A stretch of DNA of 64,000 nt from Metallyticus violacea (taxonomy: Eukaryota; Arthropoda; Insecta; Mantodea; Metallyticidae): positions 4,288,501 through 4,352,500 of the forward strand of contig CM060833.1 of NCBI GenBank assembly GCA_030762175.1, written 5' to 3'. The notes below the pieces were generated by a model. The model saw only the letters and a list, made by a program, of their open reading frames with translations. It made no database searches and was not told where the DNA came from. A program made the position numbers and the translations under genes. Positions 62,637 to 64,000 of the stretch are shown piece by piece. How positions within the stretch are numbered: position 1 is the first letter of the stretch; each line of letters opens with the position of its first letter.

Positions 62637-62663
62637 TTTGCAAAGATAAAATGTTTGCTGAAC
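62585..62663 (-). CDS. Tmc: TMC exon 2 (start codon)
   Basis: The acceptor has a TCTCTCTTACTGTAACAG tract. The start ATG at 62636 sits in a good insect context (GCAAAATG) and encodes residues 1-17, MSRSDGRASRENIHMEM. The donor ATGG/GTAAACT leaves phase 1. 62637-62663 is 5' UTR. Confidence 0.8.
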
Positions 62664-62664
62664 C

Positions 62665-63545
62665 TGTTACAGTAAGAGAGAGCAATCAGATAAGTAATTA
62701 ATTAGCCATCAGAGAATTAACCAGCTTAATATATCCTTTACTACAAACCAAAGAATGTTATTAAATGTAAATGCAACTATAATAAAAACTAACATGTACA
62801 ATTTATAGTATTTTTGCTCTATTTATAAATTTAATATAAATTTTCACTTGACACAACGGGATGATTATGAAGACAGTACTTGAGCCTACATATCTATAAA
62901 CAATCCTGAAAGAGAGAATATGATTTCCTTATCTTGCAAGATTATCAATGCTATGCAGATGTATTATGGTGCTGATAAGATGATAACAGTGCAAGTACTA
63001 CAAGGAAAATCTGATGAGATTATTAAGTCCACTGGAAACTATCTTACACCTTCTGTAACATTTTAATTAAATGTGCAGTAAAGAAGGTAAAAAGTTAAAA
63101 TACAAAACTAACCTAATTAACTTGGAAATACTCATATTATTTACAAACTATAGAGCTATACTAGCATTGGTTACTGCAACAAAGTGTCAAACAATGTTCC
63201 ACAATTGTTAGTCACTTGTTTAAAACAAATACACAAAGATATCATGATAACCTCAAAATTGAATATAAATAATAAGTTAGGGTTACACCTTAGGCCTACA
63301 TGATACTTAACTAAATACCCTGGTAACAATGTATCCAATATTGCTCTAATGTTTCTGAATTAGAGTTTCCAACATTTGCAATGAAAATTCATAGAGTTAA
63401 ATTATATACGTAAACCTGCCCCCCTTTACCCAGTACATATGTGATAAATGAGAAAATATTTACGCTATGATTATGCTCACTTATAGAACTGGATCAGCTA
63501 TTAATGAAAAAGATACCATATCTTTGTTATGTGATACACGCACTC
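62665..63545. other. TMC intron 1, nothing recognised
   Basis: No repeats or frames recognised. It is notably free of transposon sequence compared with the rest of the gene, which fits a regulatory first intron but proves nothing. Confidence 0.4.
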
Positions 63546-63547
63546 AC

Positions 63548-63800
63548 CTTGACAAGAATTAGGCAAGGAATCTTCTATTTTCAACTTTCTCTTGACTTTC
63601 GCTCATGGTGAAGCTAATTGCATTTAAGCCTCTTTTAATTTATGTTTACCTTCCGGTAACATTTAAGTGCCACGCTTAAGCTACCACTGCCAGTGATGTG
63701 GGATTTAATCACTTAGTTTAGTGCGAAAGTGGTTTATGATAGCTTTCCTCGTGACTACTATATTCATTGTTTTTTACACAATTCAAAGGCCTGTTTCTTC
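63548..63800 (-). other. TMC 5' UTR exon 1 (5' limit uncertain)
   Basis: A strong donor (CAAG/GTGAGTG) on the minus strand ends this exon at 63548. Exon 2 has a pyrimidine-rich acceptor ending TGTAACAG before 63663, so an upstream non-coding exon is expected and this is the best candidate. The 5' limit is not visible; a TATA-like stretch near 63822-63830 would place the start around 63.79-63.80 kb. Confidence 0.45.
63559..63606 (-). other. Upstream ORF of 15 codons in TMC exon 1
   Basis: An ATG at 63606 opens a frame of 15 codons (MSESQEKVENRRFLA) that ends in TAA eleven bases before the donor. It cannot join the main frame, so if exon 1 is used as drawn it is a upstream ORF that could lower translation of the TMC start in exon 2. 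Confidence 0.35.
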
Positions 63801-63821
63801 AATGCAAAAGTGTATATAAGC

Positions 63822-63830
63822 TTATAAATA
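63822..63830 (-). promoter_or_regulatory. Possible TATA box of the TMC gene
   Basis: Reads TATTTATAA on the minus strand, about 220 bases upstream of the putative exon 1 donor. It is supported only by position and composition in AT-rich DNA, so it could be chance. Confidence 0.2.
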
Positions 63831-63831
63831 G

Positions 63832-64000
63832 GCCCTTCTATTTATAACAAATGTGACTGCTGACAAATAAATAAAAAGAATGAATGTAATACTATTATGG
63901 GCACGTTTAATATGAACGTATTTCGTTTTAGCTTGCAGTTCCAGCTGCATGAATAAATGACAGCTGCATCAAGATGTGTCAACTATGCCAACATATACAT
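63832..64000. other. Upstream of TMC, nothing recognised
   Basis: AT-rich flank upstream of the presumed promoter. No second gene is visible. Confidence 0.4.

Overview
The window is animal nuclear DNA, most probably from an insect, possibly a polyneopteran such as a cockroach, termite or stick insect (an inference from gene type, intron size and repeat content). It is AT-rich and dominated by interspersed repeats. One host gene fills almost all of it: a transmembrane channel-like (TMC) gene on the minus strand, running from a 5' UTR exon near 63.6 kb to a stop codon at 3501-3503. I could assemble 20 coding exons whose boundaries all have GT/AG sites and matching phases. The spliced frame is 2616 nt, encoding 871 residues. 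It carries the TMC family marks: FETSGG-VFCSWDF (exon 10), CWET (exon 13), EFNIARNTLNLIY (exon 14) and CGPF (exon 16), plus about ten hydrophobic segments. Length and exon content fit the shorter TMC4-8-like branch rather than the long TMC1-3 orthologue, but I am not certain of the subfamily.

Everything else lies in introns or the flanks. Penelope-like elements (PLEs) with RT and GIY-YIG domains are the most striking. Two young copies (30.66-32.87 kb and 41.34-43.49 kb) consist of a plus-strand copy joined head-to-head to a 5'-truncated minus-strand copy, giving inverted repeats of 738 and 1034 bp. Older PLE pieces occur at about 12, 19.5, 24.6, 28.6-30.6, 33-35.6, 38.7-39.2, 44.9, 48.2-48.9, 50.4, 56.4-58.0 and 60.2-61.4 kb. 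Their ends carry a recurring hammerhead-ribozyme-like core (CTGANGA, helix, GAAA, short palindrome).

The second component is decayed Tc1/mariner-superfamily DNA transposons of several families. The best preserved is a 1267-bp copy at 13549-14815 with TIRs and TA duplications. The third is tRNA-derived SINEs. One family has an Arg-like head. A second has a Leu/Ser-like A box. A third head shares the second family's 3' tail, and a further tRNA-like repeat lies near 8.3-8.8 kb. LINE remains include an ORF1/endonuclease element with a degenerate 2A-like motif (21.98-24.53 kb), an RT fragment (37.9 kb) and two 3'-terminal pieces (33.4 and 62.1 kb). Small foldback repeats recur at 6.8, 37.5, 44.4 and 55.0 kb, and at 8.0 and 25.1 kb.

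No bacterial features, CRISPR arrays, rRNA or functional tRNA genes were seen. The most useful leads are the hammerhead-like PLE termini, the near-perfect long inverted repeats, and a frame-preserving 90-nt candidate cassette exon at 20380-20469 inside the TMC gene.
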